This document shows positions 26,336 through 36,977 of a stretch of 63,910 nucleotides of DNA, piece after piece. The stretch covers positions 1 to 63,910 of the forward strand of contig JACVRA010000499.1 in assembly GCA_019828545.1 (NCBI GenBank). The letters are read 5' to 3'. The stretch is from Paracamarosporium sp. OC-R06-R3 (taxonomy: Eukaryota; Ascomycota; Dothideomycetes; Pleosporales; Didymosphaeriaceae). Positions within the stretch are counted from its first letter, which is position 1, and every line of letters begins with the position of its first letter. The position numbers were made by a program, and so were the translations under genes. Below the pieces are notes generated by a model. It was given only the letters and a program-made list of their open reading frames with translations, had not been told where the DNA came from and did not search any database.

Positions 26336-26957
26336 GCTGATCCAGGTAGCAGTGTACACAATGAGACCACAAATGCATGTGTACTCTAAAACTCAATCAT
26401 AATCAGTAATACGCACAAAGCGTTTGCCTACTCATTTGTGCAATTATTTCTCGCATTCTTGGATAAGATCCAAGATCTAGTCGCCATGTAGAAAGCCAAC
26501 TGATACACAGGGTCAATGTACCCGATCGAGCTAGAACAAAGAACTGCCTTCCAAAGCGCTCGAACTTTTGTAGCCACATTAGTAACAAAGAAAAGGGTGC
26601 AGAGTATTCTAATGGTAAGCAAAAAGATCCAACTAGAAGGGTTTTCAAGGGCACGAGAAAATGGCGACAGGATTGGAGTCAGTGTAGCTTTCCGGTATTG
26701 GCGCAGTTGCGATGTTTGAGATGTCCCATCACATTTGATTCGCCTGCGAAGGCTCAGAATAACACATTATGTGATGTTAATTCTAGGTCTGGCGGTTCGT
26801 TTCCGTACACCCCATGTCTGATCCGACGTGCAGAACACGTCCACGCGTATTTGCTATTGAAGGATGGAACGCTCTAGAGTCGCTAGATCTGCTCATTGGC
26901 ATGTGATGATTAATTAAGCGGCGCTGCTGGGGTACGATATGTATATTTCCTTATAGA
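26336..26957. other. Convergent intergenic stretch
   Basis: 622 bp between the stops of the aldo-keto reductase and the GH106-like gene. Short overlapping frames only. I see no repeat or RNA gene. Confidence 0.5.
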
Positions 26958-29900
26958 TTACTTTACTTCAACCTCAACATACGGTAACACGACCACCTCA
27001 CTCTGCAACCCATATCTCCCCTGAGGCGGCGGCACAAATCCATTTTTGGGCCCTGCATCCGCGCTCCCTGGTCCCTCGCCGCTACTCATCAACTGCGACC
27101 AAATCGGGCGCAGCACATTGCCCAAAGGCGTGGCAACCACAGCCTCAACCACGTTTACCCCATCGATTAGAAACTCCTTGATGTCAGCTCTTGCTTGCGT
27201 GACGTCCAACGGTGGAAGTTGGTGACCGTTGATATATACGCGCAATGTGTGATAGACGAACCCAAAGTCGATGAACGCGCCGTCAATTGTTGAGTTCGAT
27301 GTTAGCGGCCAATTAAAGCTGGTACTGTAGTACCCTCTGCCTGAGACATTCTGCAAGCCGGGGATGTCGAGCCATGGAACTAGGCTAGGGAGTTGGTGCG
27401 TCGTGTTATGTTTCAAAGCGCCGAATGTATAGTTGTAAAGGTCTGCGGGTGGATCCCAATGCTCGACCGTAAGGCTCCAGTTCGACAGTGCGAATGCTGG
27501 TGTTGCTGTACTGGCGGTTTTCACTATGGTTTTGCCCTCCACTACCTCACTGCGAAGGATATTACTAGAGTCGTTTGTTACTCGCACAAATTTCGACAGA
27601 TTGCCAGGTGGTTCAAAAGCCACAATGGTAGACTGGTTTCCAGCTAGTCGGAAAGGAATTATCGTGGAAGTATTCGTTGTGGTGTAAGTCAGGATAGGCT
27701 TCTTCTCACCAGTCCAAGCATTGAATTCGTACGGGATCTTAGTCGACTGAAACTCAATGGAGCCCTCAGAGGCACCTTGGCCTTGGGCTAGGTACATCGC
27801 ATCGTTGTAAACGAATACGTAGTCGGTTGCGGTAGCCGGATCGGACCGCCAATACGTGAACCATGAAGCATTCGTTGAAACCTTAGTAAGAGGTTGTATC
27901 CCGATAGACGCGATTGTCGAAGCAACAAGATATGAATCGGTGACATGTACATTTGGTAGTCGCGAGATTGTGTCGATGTCTCGAAGTACCTGGCGTTGAA
28001 CTGTTGGCGCTACCGTGCCCACCAAGGTAGAAGGCTTGCCTCCGGCGAAGATAACGGGAAGACCAGCATTGGCAAATCCGACGAGCTTGGAGACTCCGTC
28101 AAGAGTGAGAGAGTCATTTTGTCGTAGGACAAGCACCTTGAAGGCCTGCGCATCTGGCGCCAAGATACCATCAACGACCTTAGCAGCGGGAAGGTTGAGA
28201 TTATCAGGGCTGAGATACTCATATGAGTAGCCCATCTCCTCAAGATCTGTTGGTTGATAGGTTCGCGCTTCAATGTGTACAGGGTAAACGGTCATCTTCT
28301 GCCAGATAGCAATATCCATGCGCGGAACACCCGTCTGAAACACCCAGTTGTTGCGTGCGATGAAATCGAACTGATCTCGGTAGAACTCCCACGCAGGCTC
28401 ATGCGGACCATGCATGGCGGAATACTGATATGTGAAGGTCGTCCATCCGGGCCATGTCGTATTACCGTACTAGCATAACTGTCAGCATACTATACCTCTA
28501 TATTGTACGTTCAGTGTCAACTCACATGGCCAGAGTATGGAAAGCCGTGAAAAACAAATTGGTTCACAGATCCGGCATATGATCGTTTGACCTTCCAGAG
28601 AATCTCAGGCAGAGTCTCCACATAAGCCTCGCCTCGCACAGCACCACATTCAGACGAGATGACGCGTCGCCTAGCGAGGTTTGCTGGGCCCGAATATTGA
28701 CGGTAGCCGTCGATCAAATCACTGAAGTCGAGCGATTCGGTCTCCGGAGCATCGACCGTGGGGATATTTGCCAACATATCCATCGGGAGATTGTATGAAA
28801 GTTGCGCCGAGAATTGTAAACCTAGATACCCATTGAGCCAATCCTTCACTGCCGATTCATAAACCCGATACTGCGACGCAAGCGTAGCTCTGTAGTCTGC
28901 GATATGCGTGTTACCATTGTCCGGCTCGTCAGTGATGTACCAAATGCTTGGGTTCGACTGCTTGTACTTTCCGTTGCGGTGAAACAGAATTGGAAGCCAT
29001 TTATTGATTGAATACTTGTGCTGGTCCTCGAATATGCTTGACAAGTTCTGAGTCCAATAGACATTGGCCTGGATCTCAACACTGTCTTCCCAACCGTAGT
29101 TGCCGACTTGCTGCAACAAATCCTTAGTCCCGTTATTCAAGATGTAGTCTTCCCAGAATTTGGTCATGACCTGTGCACCGAGTGCTGAAAAGTGGTCGAC
29201 AGCCCAAGATCCATTGTTGATGTAAGATTCAGGTTGGCTCTGAGGGCCACCCATTTCCAAAGGACCTTGCTGGGCACGATACAGGGATTTGTATAGGTAA
29301 ACTGCGAAAATGATGTGATTTTTACCTCCGATGTCCGTGGTGTTCGAAGATGAGAAATCGAGCCGCAGGTGGCCTGATCCATCCACTTGATCAGTGACGT
29401 CCGCAAGGCTCGCAGCTGAAAGCGTGTATTGAGTTCGGTTGAGTCGCTGATCTCCCGGAAGACCACCAGAGGGATCATTCGAAGTGATGTTCTCTGAACC
29501 TAAAATGGTGCCCGAGATTGCAGCTTGTAGCTTTCCTAGACCCCAGCCTGGAAGTACGCCGTCGAAAGCGCCGCCGATTGGTACTGTAACGTTGTACGCC
29601 GAGATATCCCACATCAAACCATGCTCTTCAACTTTTGCCGGGACGCCGGTTCCTTGATTAGGGCCCATAGCGAAGTCCATGATCAAGTCATTCTCGCGAT
29701 GAGCGTCTACGAACGCTCTGAACACTTCATCTGCTCGGGAATCAGCACGTTTATCCTGACAACGCAGTATGCAACATACGCCATGCCGATGTTCCAAATC
29801 CATATTTTGCCCAATCTACCGGTGCATAGGTGCCTCGCCCTGCGCCATTTGTAGGAGGGCCGCCATAGAGGTAGTAGCCAAGCAGCTCGAGGCCACCACA

Positions 29901-30170
29901 CCCAACATCTGCGGCGCTTTTGACATCGCGCGCCACTAACTCGGTGTCGACGGAAGCATCTGGTATCCAGTATCGGAATTTCGGGCGCACGTTCTTCGAT
30001 GGGTTTTGAAAGGTGCCCTTGTCGACCACTGCGTCGAATGAGGGATCGGTACGGTTTTCTGGGAGCGCAATGACTGCACTAGCAGCAAGAAGACCAAAGA
30101 CAAGGCCTGCTAAACCCTGTAGCCTTGCTTAGCACGTTGTATATCAAAAAGAAATTCATGCGCTTACCAT
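26958..30170 (-). CDS. Secreted GH106-like glycosidase (alpha-L-rhamnosidase family)
   Basis: 1018-aa secreted enzyme. Exons: 30168-30170 (ATG alone), 29780-30116, 28526-29730, 26958-28469. Introns are 51, 49 and 56 nt. The first exon is just the start codon, because the ATG is followed at once by GTAAGC and reading on gives an early stop; splicing yields MGLAGLVFGLLAASAVIA, a clean signal peptide. Hallmarks of the fungal GH106-like group follow: NVRPKFRYWIPDASVDTELV, DVGCGGLELLGYYLYGG, LIMDFAMGPNQGTGVPA, SSECGAVRGEAYVE, SVNQFVFHGFPYSGHYGNT. The C-terminal third is a beta-sandwich region (DIPGLQNVSGRGYYSTSF). Many N-x-S/T sites fit a secreted glycoprotein. Family assignment is from recollection of related fungal secreted proteins; rhamnosidase activity is inferred, perhaps on pectin side chains or plant glycosides. 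Confidence 0.85.
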
Positions 30171-30583
30171 TATGTGAACATCAGCCCGCAGGTTGACTTC
30201 GCCCCCTTGCGCATCGGCGCTGGTTTAAGTACCCTTCCCATCCCATCCTGTAGGCCTGCTCAATTCCAGGAACAATGCAGCTCCAAAGGCGCTTCGGTTG
30301 ATCGATATACCGGTACCTTGCCAAGAAGAGGTTGGGTTGCTGATGGGGTGCATGGGACAATGACGGATGGCTTGCTTTTCGGCAGCGGGGAAGAGCGATC
30401 GCCAAAGCTTGGACCGCTTAAGCTCCCCAGGCACGGGCAAGTAAGCTCCACTCCTCACGCCTGTGGGCATCTTGAACCCTGGAGAAGCTGTCTTTAAATA
30501 AGGACTTTACATTCAAGTAATACTGCCACTTTGATAGCGTCACTAAGCTCGTATTCGCATTTTCTGGTACAGGACAATTATCA

Positions 30584-30635
30584 TGAGCCTCGCGGTTCAT
30601 GTCATTCGTATGGGGAGAATTGCCGCAGCAGACTA
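30584..30635 (+). mobile_element. Short fragment of the pogo-type element
   Basis: Roughly 75 percent identical to 36195-36245, sharing GCCTCGCGGTTCA and AATTGCCGC. At the second site this sequence is the 3' end of a transposase relic. Only the 3' piece is recognisable here. Confidence 0.4.
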
Positions 30636-31169
30636 CCGTATCTTAGCAGTCAATGCGCACCGTCAGTCAATTGCTAGCCTAGTATAAATCATACTCTAGA
30701 TTCTTCCTACTATACCTCTGTTAATAGAGGGTTGATTATGAGGGTAATTGATCATCTTAAATCCTTAAGACTGGATGAAACTTTTGTATATTCAAAAGTT
30801 ATCTTTTAATTTAATATCCACGTAAGGATCTACAGAACAAGAAGCCCTGATCTCACAGGAAGGACCCGGCCATACTCAGATTGCGTGGTACTCTTGTTGA
30901 CAATGCCAAAGCGCTGTTTAAGGCTGTTGTGGCAATTACAAGTCACATCTATTGATCCAGCTTTCGCATAATCAGGCGACAATCACGACAAAACCCAGGT
31001 TCGATGCAACATCAACATGAGGGAAAAATCCGGATAGCACTTCTCCCTGCGGAGTTTTGCCAACGTATGTACAGATCATCAGCCAAGTTTGGACCGGGAC
31101 ACAGCATGTGATGAAGAAATCAGAATGAGGCCGGTCACTGGGTTGCTAATGCGTCATCTCGGCACTTCA

Positions 31170-31545
31170 ACGTCGAATGCCGAGCGGATCTGGCCTCACA
31201 GCGCCGTACTCCAGAAGGCTTCCTTCATAGACAACAAGATGGCAGTAAAGGTACTGCTCGAAGAAGGCTCCTGCCCCCGGTCACTACGGTAACACACTCC
31301 AGGCAGCTTTATAGAAAGGCCACGAGCGGGTGGTAAAGGCGCTGCTTGATAAAGGTGCCAGTATCAACGCACTGTGTGGACGCTCCGGCAATGTACAAAG
31401 GTCTGAAGACCAACGTTAAGTTATGTACGAGGACTCAGAGCGATTTATGGTCTCGTGACTGTGGTTTCAGATCAGGGCCGCCTTGAAGTCATATTGGGCC
31501 CTCTGCTAAAAATGAACTGTCAAGGTTCACGTGCGAGCACAGTTC
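31170..31545 (+). pseudogene. Ankyrin-repeat gene relic
   Basis: Fragments of ankyrin repeats in shifting frames: LQKASFIDNKMAVKVLLEEG near 31208-31268, then HYGNTLQAAL, a stop, KGHERVVKALLDKGASINAL near 31275-31380, then SDQGRLEVILGPLL near 31470-31510. These are the repeat consensus of fungal ankyrin tails found on NACHT/NLR-like and other proteins. Several stops and frame changes mean no functional protein. No flanking NACHT or other domain is recognisable, so this is the tail of a mostly lost gene. Confidence 0.65.
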
Positions 31546-32331
31546 AGCAGTGATGCTTGATTAGGAGATGATCCTAAGGGTCGAGACTATACACAAGGAC
31601 GTAGCCGCACCGTTCTCGCCAACAGTAAATTTTCGTGCCCGAGATCGCTCGAGTGATCATCCGCCACGTTTAATCTCTTGACGCAGGTATCTGCAATCAG
31701 CTGCTATCATCAGGCACGCAGCTGGCGACTGGATGCTATCCTGCGGAGTATGAGATGAGCAGCCCCGCCAGTTGTGGCACGATTGTTAGGCAAAAACGTG
31801 CGATCCGCCTTCCCCAGCCCCATGGAGTATGATGGGAGGAGTATGGCGGATTTGAGAATCGAAGCCTATGCTTTGGCGAATGGGTTCGACCGGGCGTTAC
31901 TGGCTAAACGCCGTCGCTGTAAGCAGCGCATACGAAGGTGGGACAGTTCTGCGTGTTTTGGTGATACGGCTGTCGTACGGTTAAGCACACGACGGCCCCT
32001 TGCCTTAACACAGGTCATGTTAACTTAAATCTCTGACCGACTTTTTACAGGTTGAATTAGTCTGTAAGTCTCTCGAGCAATTTTTATCCTTGCATCTCAC
32101 TTCTATAGCGGCCTGTCAAGTCTGACTATCTCATCTTGTCCTGCTGTCGGTATTAGGGACAATATCGCAGTGTATAGTTTCGATTTTGGCCTTCTGGCAA
32201 GATGGGTATTATTCCCTCTATATACACGCTCTTGTTGAGCTACGCATCGCTGTCATTACTTCGTATCACATCCCGCAGTTCCTCTTTCGTTTACCATTCT
32301 TTTTTTTTCCAAGCGTATGCTTTCTCTCTAA

Positions 32332-34461
32332 TTATACATCGATCCACCTCGCCATCCACGTATTCGTAATCTGCTTCGCCTCATCCACAAGCCCCATATC
32401 AAGAAGTAACTGCACCGTGCCTCTCGCCGCACTCTCCAGCGCACTAAATATCCACGTATGCGTAAACGTCGCAGCCTCCCCAATAAACACCGTTTTAAAC
32501 TGCGTCTGATAGAACGCCGGCAGGTAAAGATGCTGTTGGCTGAAAATCTGCATCGTGAATGCGCCCGCATGGTGCTCGTCCTGCTCCCAGCAGTGCCGTT
32601 CGTAGTTGCCCGTCCAGTTCTCCTCAATAACATCCGCGCCGTGGAGTTTGCTCAACGCGGCTTTGATGTACGCCATGTGTTCATCTTCGGACATGGAGCA
32701 GGCGACGGTGGCTTCGTAGTCGGAGAGGTAGGACGCGAGCATGGTGCCAGGGCCCGTGGCGTTGAGGTGCCACGAGGGATAGCACACTTGGCCGAGCTGG
32801 GGGCTCGATATGCGCGTGCACCCGCCGAAGATGGGGCGCTCGAGGTGCTCCCAGAAGCGGGTTTTGAATTGCATCGCGACCTTGACTGCGTTGGCGAAGA
32901 TGGTGCGCTCGATGCTGCGCTTCAGGAGGCTAGAGTACGGCGGCAGTTCCCAGAACTTCATGAGGTTCAATGGCACGCTGTTGAACACGTAGTCAAAGTT
33001 TTCGACTGTGTTGGGCGTCGTGAAAGGTGCGGAGCCCGTGGGCTTCCAGCTTACGGAAAGCGTGTCGTTGTCTGGTTGGTAGTGCAGGCCGTTTACTTTT
33101 GCGCCGTACTGGATGCGGTCTTTGATAAGAGGCTCAAAGGCGGCAGGCATGCGGCTGAGGCCGCCCTGGATCGTGAGCCATTTGCTGGCGAGGAAGTAGA
33201 CTGTTTCGTACTCCCACATAGGCCAGTAGTTGTGGGACGGTGTGACCTCGTCCGTGGTATTAAGGCCCGTTTTCATGACGTCCCGGAGATACGAAACCTC
33301 GGAATAGTCAAACAGACCCTCTTCTTTGGACTCCTTGTACGCAGCAAAGATGTTGGTCGCGAACTTGCGGATCTTTGCTGCGTCGAGCCCCTTAACGGCA
33401 TCAAGCGCTGCGATGGCTTTCTCAGCGGCAGTAGCGTTGTTGTACACCGTGGGCTCGTAGTAAGCTGGGTCGTTGGCTACTTCGGTCTTGCCAGGGAAGG
33501 TGCCGTCGGGACGGCGAAACGAAGTCTGAACTGGTGTGTTTGGAGAGCTCTGGATCCATTCCCAGAACTTGACTTGCAGCGTCTCGTTGCCGGCGTTGAG
33601 CTCATTGAGGACGTCGGCCATTTGGAAGATCATGCGCTGGTCCATGATAGGGAATGTCTCGTTGGTTTCGGCGTCGGTGATCTCGTATGGGAAACGCATG
33701 GGTCCGAGTTCATGATACTGGCCATCCTCGGGAGAGGTACCATTGAGATAGACAGTGCTAATACGGCCACCAACGCGCTGGGAAGACTCGAGGATTTTCC
33801 AATTATGGATACCGACAGAGTCCAGCATCAACTATGAGGTAAATCAGTAGTGCTGACAAAAGCGGAGTAGGTTGCGTTAACTCACAGATGTCGCGAGTCC
33901 GGATATGCCACCCCCCAAGATAGCAAACGACTTGTTCTTGGCCGAGGCGACAAAGACTTCGTCTGGCTGCTTTTGCTGCAGATAGGCAACTCCATTAAAC
34001 CACATACCGTCATCTCCAGCGACCTCTGCGAATGCCTTCTTTTCGCTTCGACGAACCCGGCGCTTAATAGGAGTAAGCTCTGCGGACCGACCAACGAGCT
34101 TGCTGTCAAGGAATGCACTAAGACATCCCTCAGACAACTGTTCAGGAGCCACCCAGACGAACTTGGTTGGTCGCCTATCCTCGTGGTCGGTATGACGACT
34201 GGCGAGCGGGTGGCTACCGACATGTGTTGCGCCAATTCGGTATCCGGCGCTCAGGATGGTGACGTCGGCGCCACATGAGCCGTACGTGATTGTGAGTTCG
34301 CCATTCACATCGCCAGAATATTCAACGACAATGTTATGTGCGGCTCCCGGACTGAACTGTGAAAGCGGCTTGAAGGTAACTGAGGGCTGGTATAGTGGTG
34401 TAGCCTCTGAAAACGAGTATAGGCTCCCCAAGAACGGGAGAAGTTTGACAAAAGACTGCAT
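32332..34461 (-). CDS. Secreted flavin amine oxidase (L-amino-acid oxidase-like)
   Basis: 691-aa FAD-dependent amine oxidase, likely converting L-amino acids to keto acids with release of ammonia and H2O2. Two exons: 33886-34461 and 32332-33831, with a 54-nt intron (GTGAGT...CATAG). The start at 34461 gives a signal peptide, MQSFVKLLPFLGSLYSFSEA. An N-terminal extension of about 160 residues precedes the FAD-binding Rossmann motif AILGGGISGLATS (about 181-193), which ends at the intron. Then come the second FAD motif RVGGRISTVYLNGTSPEDG with ELGPMRFP, and the C-terminal FAD signature FIGEAATFTHTWIFSALES near residue 650. This is the architecture of fungal secreted LAAO and snake-venom-like amine oxidases. 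The large open frame on the opposite strand is a codon-bias shadow. Confidence 0.92.
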
Positions 34462-34804
34462 GGTGAACACAAGACAGCCGTGATAATGCCAAACCAAATC
34501 AGAGCTGAGGAATTGGAAGCTTGCGTGCTCGTTTCGGCTGGGCAGGCGCTACATAATATACACATTATCCAAGCAGGTTCTCTTGCTGTCAATTGCCGGC
34601 GGCGAAGTCTAGTATTATCTTATCCATAACCAAAATCATGAGTGATCTTGGATGGCCTTTGTGGTGCTCGCTATCTACGTCCATCGACTTGTTAGCGCCG
34701 TTCTGCAGCACCCGTAAACATTGCTAATTCGTTCACTTACAATTCATAATCCGACAACACCGCAAGATCTTCATCCTATTTGTAACAATCTCAATACCAA
34801 TCAC

Positions 34805-34990
34805 CTATCAGTACCTCTGTGTCCATGATAACAGGCCGGCGGCATGCGGAAGCATTTTCATTGCGGCGGCGGAGCTTGTAAAGGTCTCGATATCAATTTC
34901 TTATCAGCCTTCGCGTTCATCAGAACTGGCCGGTGAGGTGCGGAGGTTCTCCCGCGTCGGCGGCCGAGATGAAAGTAGATAGATACTAAC
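34805..34990. repeat. Imperfect tandem repeat, about 100-bp unit
   Basis: Two degenerate copies: one near 34805-34894 and one near 34907-34990. Each has TATCAG, then a TTCAT/CCATGA stretch, GGCCGG, TGCGGA and a GCGGCGG/CGGCGG core in the same order. A shorter GCCGGCGGCG echo lies near 34590-34600. Mismatches are many, so the duplication is old. Confidence 0.4.
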
Positions 34991-35639
34991 CCTTCTTAAT
35001 TCTTTTGTGGGTTTATGCAAGCCGGCAAAGAATAACCGGATGACTTGGCGTGGCTTTGCCAAGGGTGGACATGCGGGTCGTGCCCGATAGCGAAGATGGA
35101 AGTGGGGGATAGAAGTTGTTGTATAGAATAATTTATGAGAGATTCAAATTAGAAAGTTATATAGGAAGAGCTAGAGTAGCTCTAGGAGTCGTAAGATGAT
35201 GAAATACTACAGATACAAGGAACGTTCAAAGAGGTGAAGCGGAGGGAAAAGGAAGTGCCAGAGTTCTCAGATTAGCGTTCGGACGAGTGCCGAGCCTCAG
35301 GTTCCGCCCTAGCGCCTGGTTTTCTCCGCACGTAAATTCTGAAAGACCCTACAATTGTTGAATTACTAAGAGATTGTCAGTACTCTTCTCTGTGTTATAC
35401 ATATTATTATATAATTCCGACGGGTTTTTTAGGCAGACTCTAGGCGAATCCTTTTTGCGATTACATCACTTGATTAGCTCCGTACATGTATTTAAGCCCC
35501 TTCTACCCGCGTATATATTCTTTGCGTATGCGCACGCTATTCTTACTCTTCTCGCGTTATTTTACTCTCAAGCCTAGAGTTGTCTACTACATACCAAAGT
35601 CGTCTCTTGTACATAATTGTTGCTGTGATCCTTGCCTAT

Positions 35640-36245
35640 GTACTTATAAAGTACTAACAATGCTTCTAGACTACAATCTACTTAATTCTCTCGGAATTCA
35701 CCTATTTGTTACGGTGCATATTATCACATGTTGCGAAATAAAAGAACATGCTAAGCCCGTCAGCCTTCTGTATAGATACACAGTATGCATACTCCAGCCA
35801 CTCGACGTGGTGTGCTTCTCGCCATTGGCAACCAACTACTCTACAGATCTTGCAAAGCACCCGCATCGCAACCAAGGCTTGACGCCTATCAAGAAAGTTG
35901 ATTTCTTAAAGATCTTCTGGCAAGCCTGGACTCAAACATTCACTGAAAAACTTCTCCTTCGCTCCTTTAAGGCAGTGGGGATCGCTTCGCTCGACCCCAA
36001 CGTTATACTTAACCGTTTCACCCTCAGCCAAACCGAAGCAGTTGCAGCACATGACTTCAATAAAGCCGGCAATTGGCTATATAATGATAGGGATTAACGG
36101 CAATTGATGAAGAATCCAGTTGGAGATGAGGCGAAGGACATGAAGCAAACCCTTCGCCAGCTTACGAACCAAAATGAGCTATTGAAGATGGAAAGAGGCC
36201 TCGCGGTTCACATCGCTCGAGTGAAAGAATTGCCGCCGTAGACTA
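35640..36245 (+). mobile_element. Degenerate pogo/Tc1-mariner (DDE) transposase relic
   Basis: The frame ending at 36097 contains ILQPLDVVCFSPLA, then LTPIKKVDFLKIFWQAWTQTF and LLRSFKAVGIASLDPNVILN. In fungal pogo/Fot1-type DDE transposases, LQPLDVGCF-PL follows the second catalytic Asp region, and the FW-AW-F and F-A-GL-P-DP motifs follow in that order. After the stop, a NQNELLKMERGL-like coiled-coil segment appears (36160-36200). The upstream catalytic core and helix-turn-helix are missing or unreadable, so the element is dead. No terminal inverted repeats were found around it. Confidence 0.6.
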
Positions 36246-36374
36246 ATCAAAGAACCATGCTAAATTAGGTATGTCGCTGCAAGGCATCGTTCAAGAGACG
36301 ACAAATTAAGATCGCCCCATATTAGCGTTGTGGTATATATATGATAAATCACAGCACTTTGGTACTGATCCATG

Positions 36375-36977
36375 CTAGGTGCAGAAAGCATCGTGTTTCT
36401 GTGCCCCGTGCTCGATCACATCCCATCCAGCTCCTCCAAGTAGTGCGTACACTCGCGGAAAGATCGAAGATAGTTTCACGTGCACGAAGACTTCATGTTT
36501 GTGAACAGATATCAACATTGCAACGCCCTTCTCTCTTGCAGATTTATCAGTCGACCATGAGTCTTGGATGCCCCTATCAACGTGCCATTGTTGAATCGCT
36601 AAACAAGCCATATACCGCGGGATTTCCGGTTGTCGTCTGATCCCATCGATCCTCAGTCTTCGTTTAAAATGTCTAGCCATATGGGTTAGGGCCCTCACGG
36701 ACAACCTTCCTCGACTGAACAGTGAGGCAACTTACTTGCGAACTTGAACTGAGATAGCGCCTTCTATCGATGAATCCTCTTGCACCTCCCACGCAATATG
36801 ACAGAAGAGATCTTCATTGCCGTAATACTTGAGCGTGCTGTACGTAAGTGTCTTGAGATGTTCCATGAACCGAGCCCATTCCTTGTTGTCCTTATAAGTG
36901 AGACGGTAGATGATAAACCCAAGCTTACTACCGGGATGACGTGACAGTTGCTGTCGAATAATATCCGAATCAGGCAT
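36375..36977 (-). CDS. Conserved-looking hypothetical protein
   Basis: 179 aa, two exons: 36736-36977 and 36375-36672, with a 63-nt intron (GTAAGT...GGCTAG). The first exon reads GSKLGFIIYRLTYKDNKEWA and CHIAWEVQEDSSIEGAISVQ. This recalls a widespread ascomycete family of small proteins with a Y-R-TY-DD-W-RF pattern, a W-V-ED segment and a LR--F element before a second strand-rich half. I cannot give it a database name. There is no signal peptide, TM segment or catalytic motif, so it is likely cytosolic. The gene sits between a transposon relic and a MITE-bearing region, in accessory sequence. The second exon is less clearly family-like, but splicing keeps one frame. Confidence 0.55.

Larger units (their letters stand above)
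30171..32331. other. Gene-poor, relic-bearing intergenic stretch
   Basis: 2.2 kb without an intact gene. It contains a 52-bp fragment related to the transposase relic at 36195-36245 and ankyrin-repeat debris at about 31170-31545. Segments near 30680-30830 are AT-rich. The right end has pyrimidine-rich runs near 32265-32330. The pattern is that of a decayed repeat-rich pocket. Confidence 0.5.
34462..36374. other. Relic-rich intergenic stretch
   Basis: 1.9 kb upstream of the oxidase. It holds an imperfect tandem repeat at about 34805-34990 and the decayed pogo-type transposase at about 35640-36245, both listed separately. Between them the sequence is AT-rich with no intact frame. Confidence 0.5.

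Noticed and set aside
32458..33837. 459-codon plus-strand frame opposite the L-amino-acid oxidase
   Set aside because: Lies entirely antisense to a clearly conserved FAD enzyme; its open state follows from that gene's codon bias.
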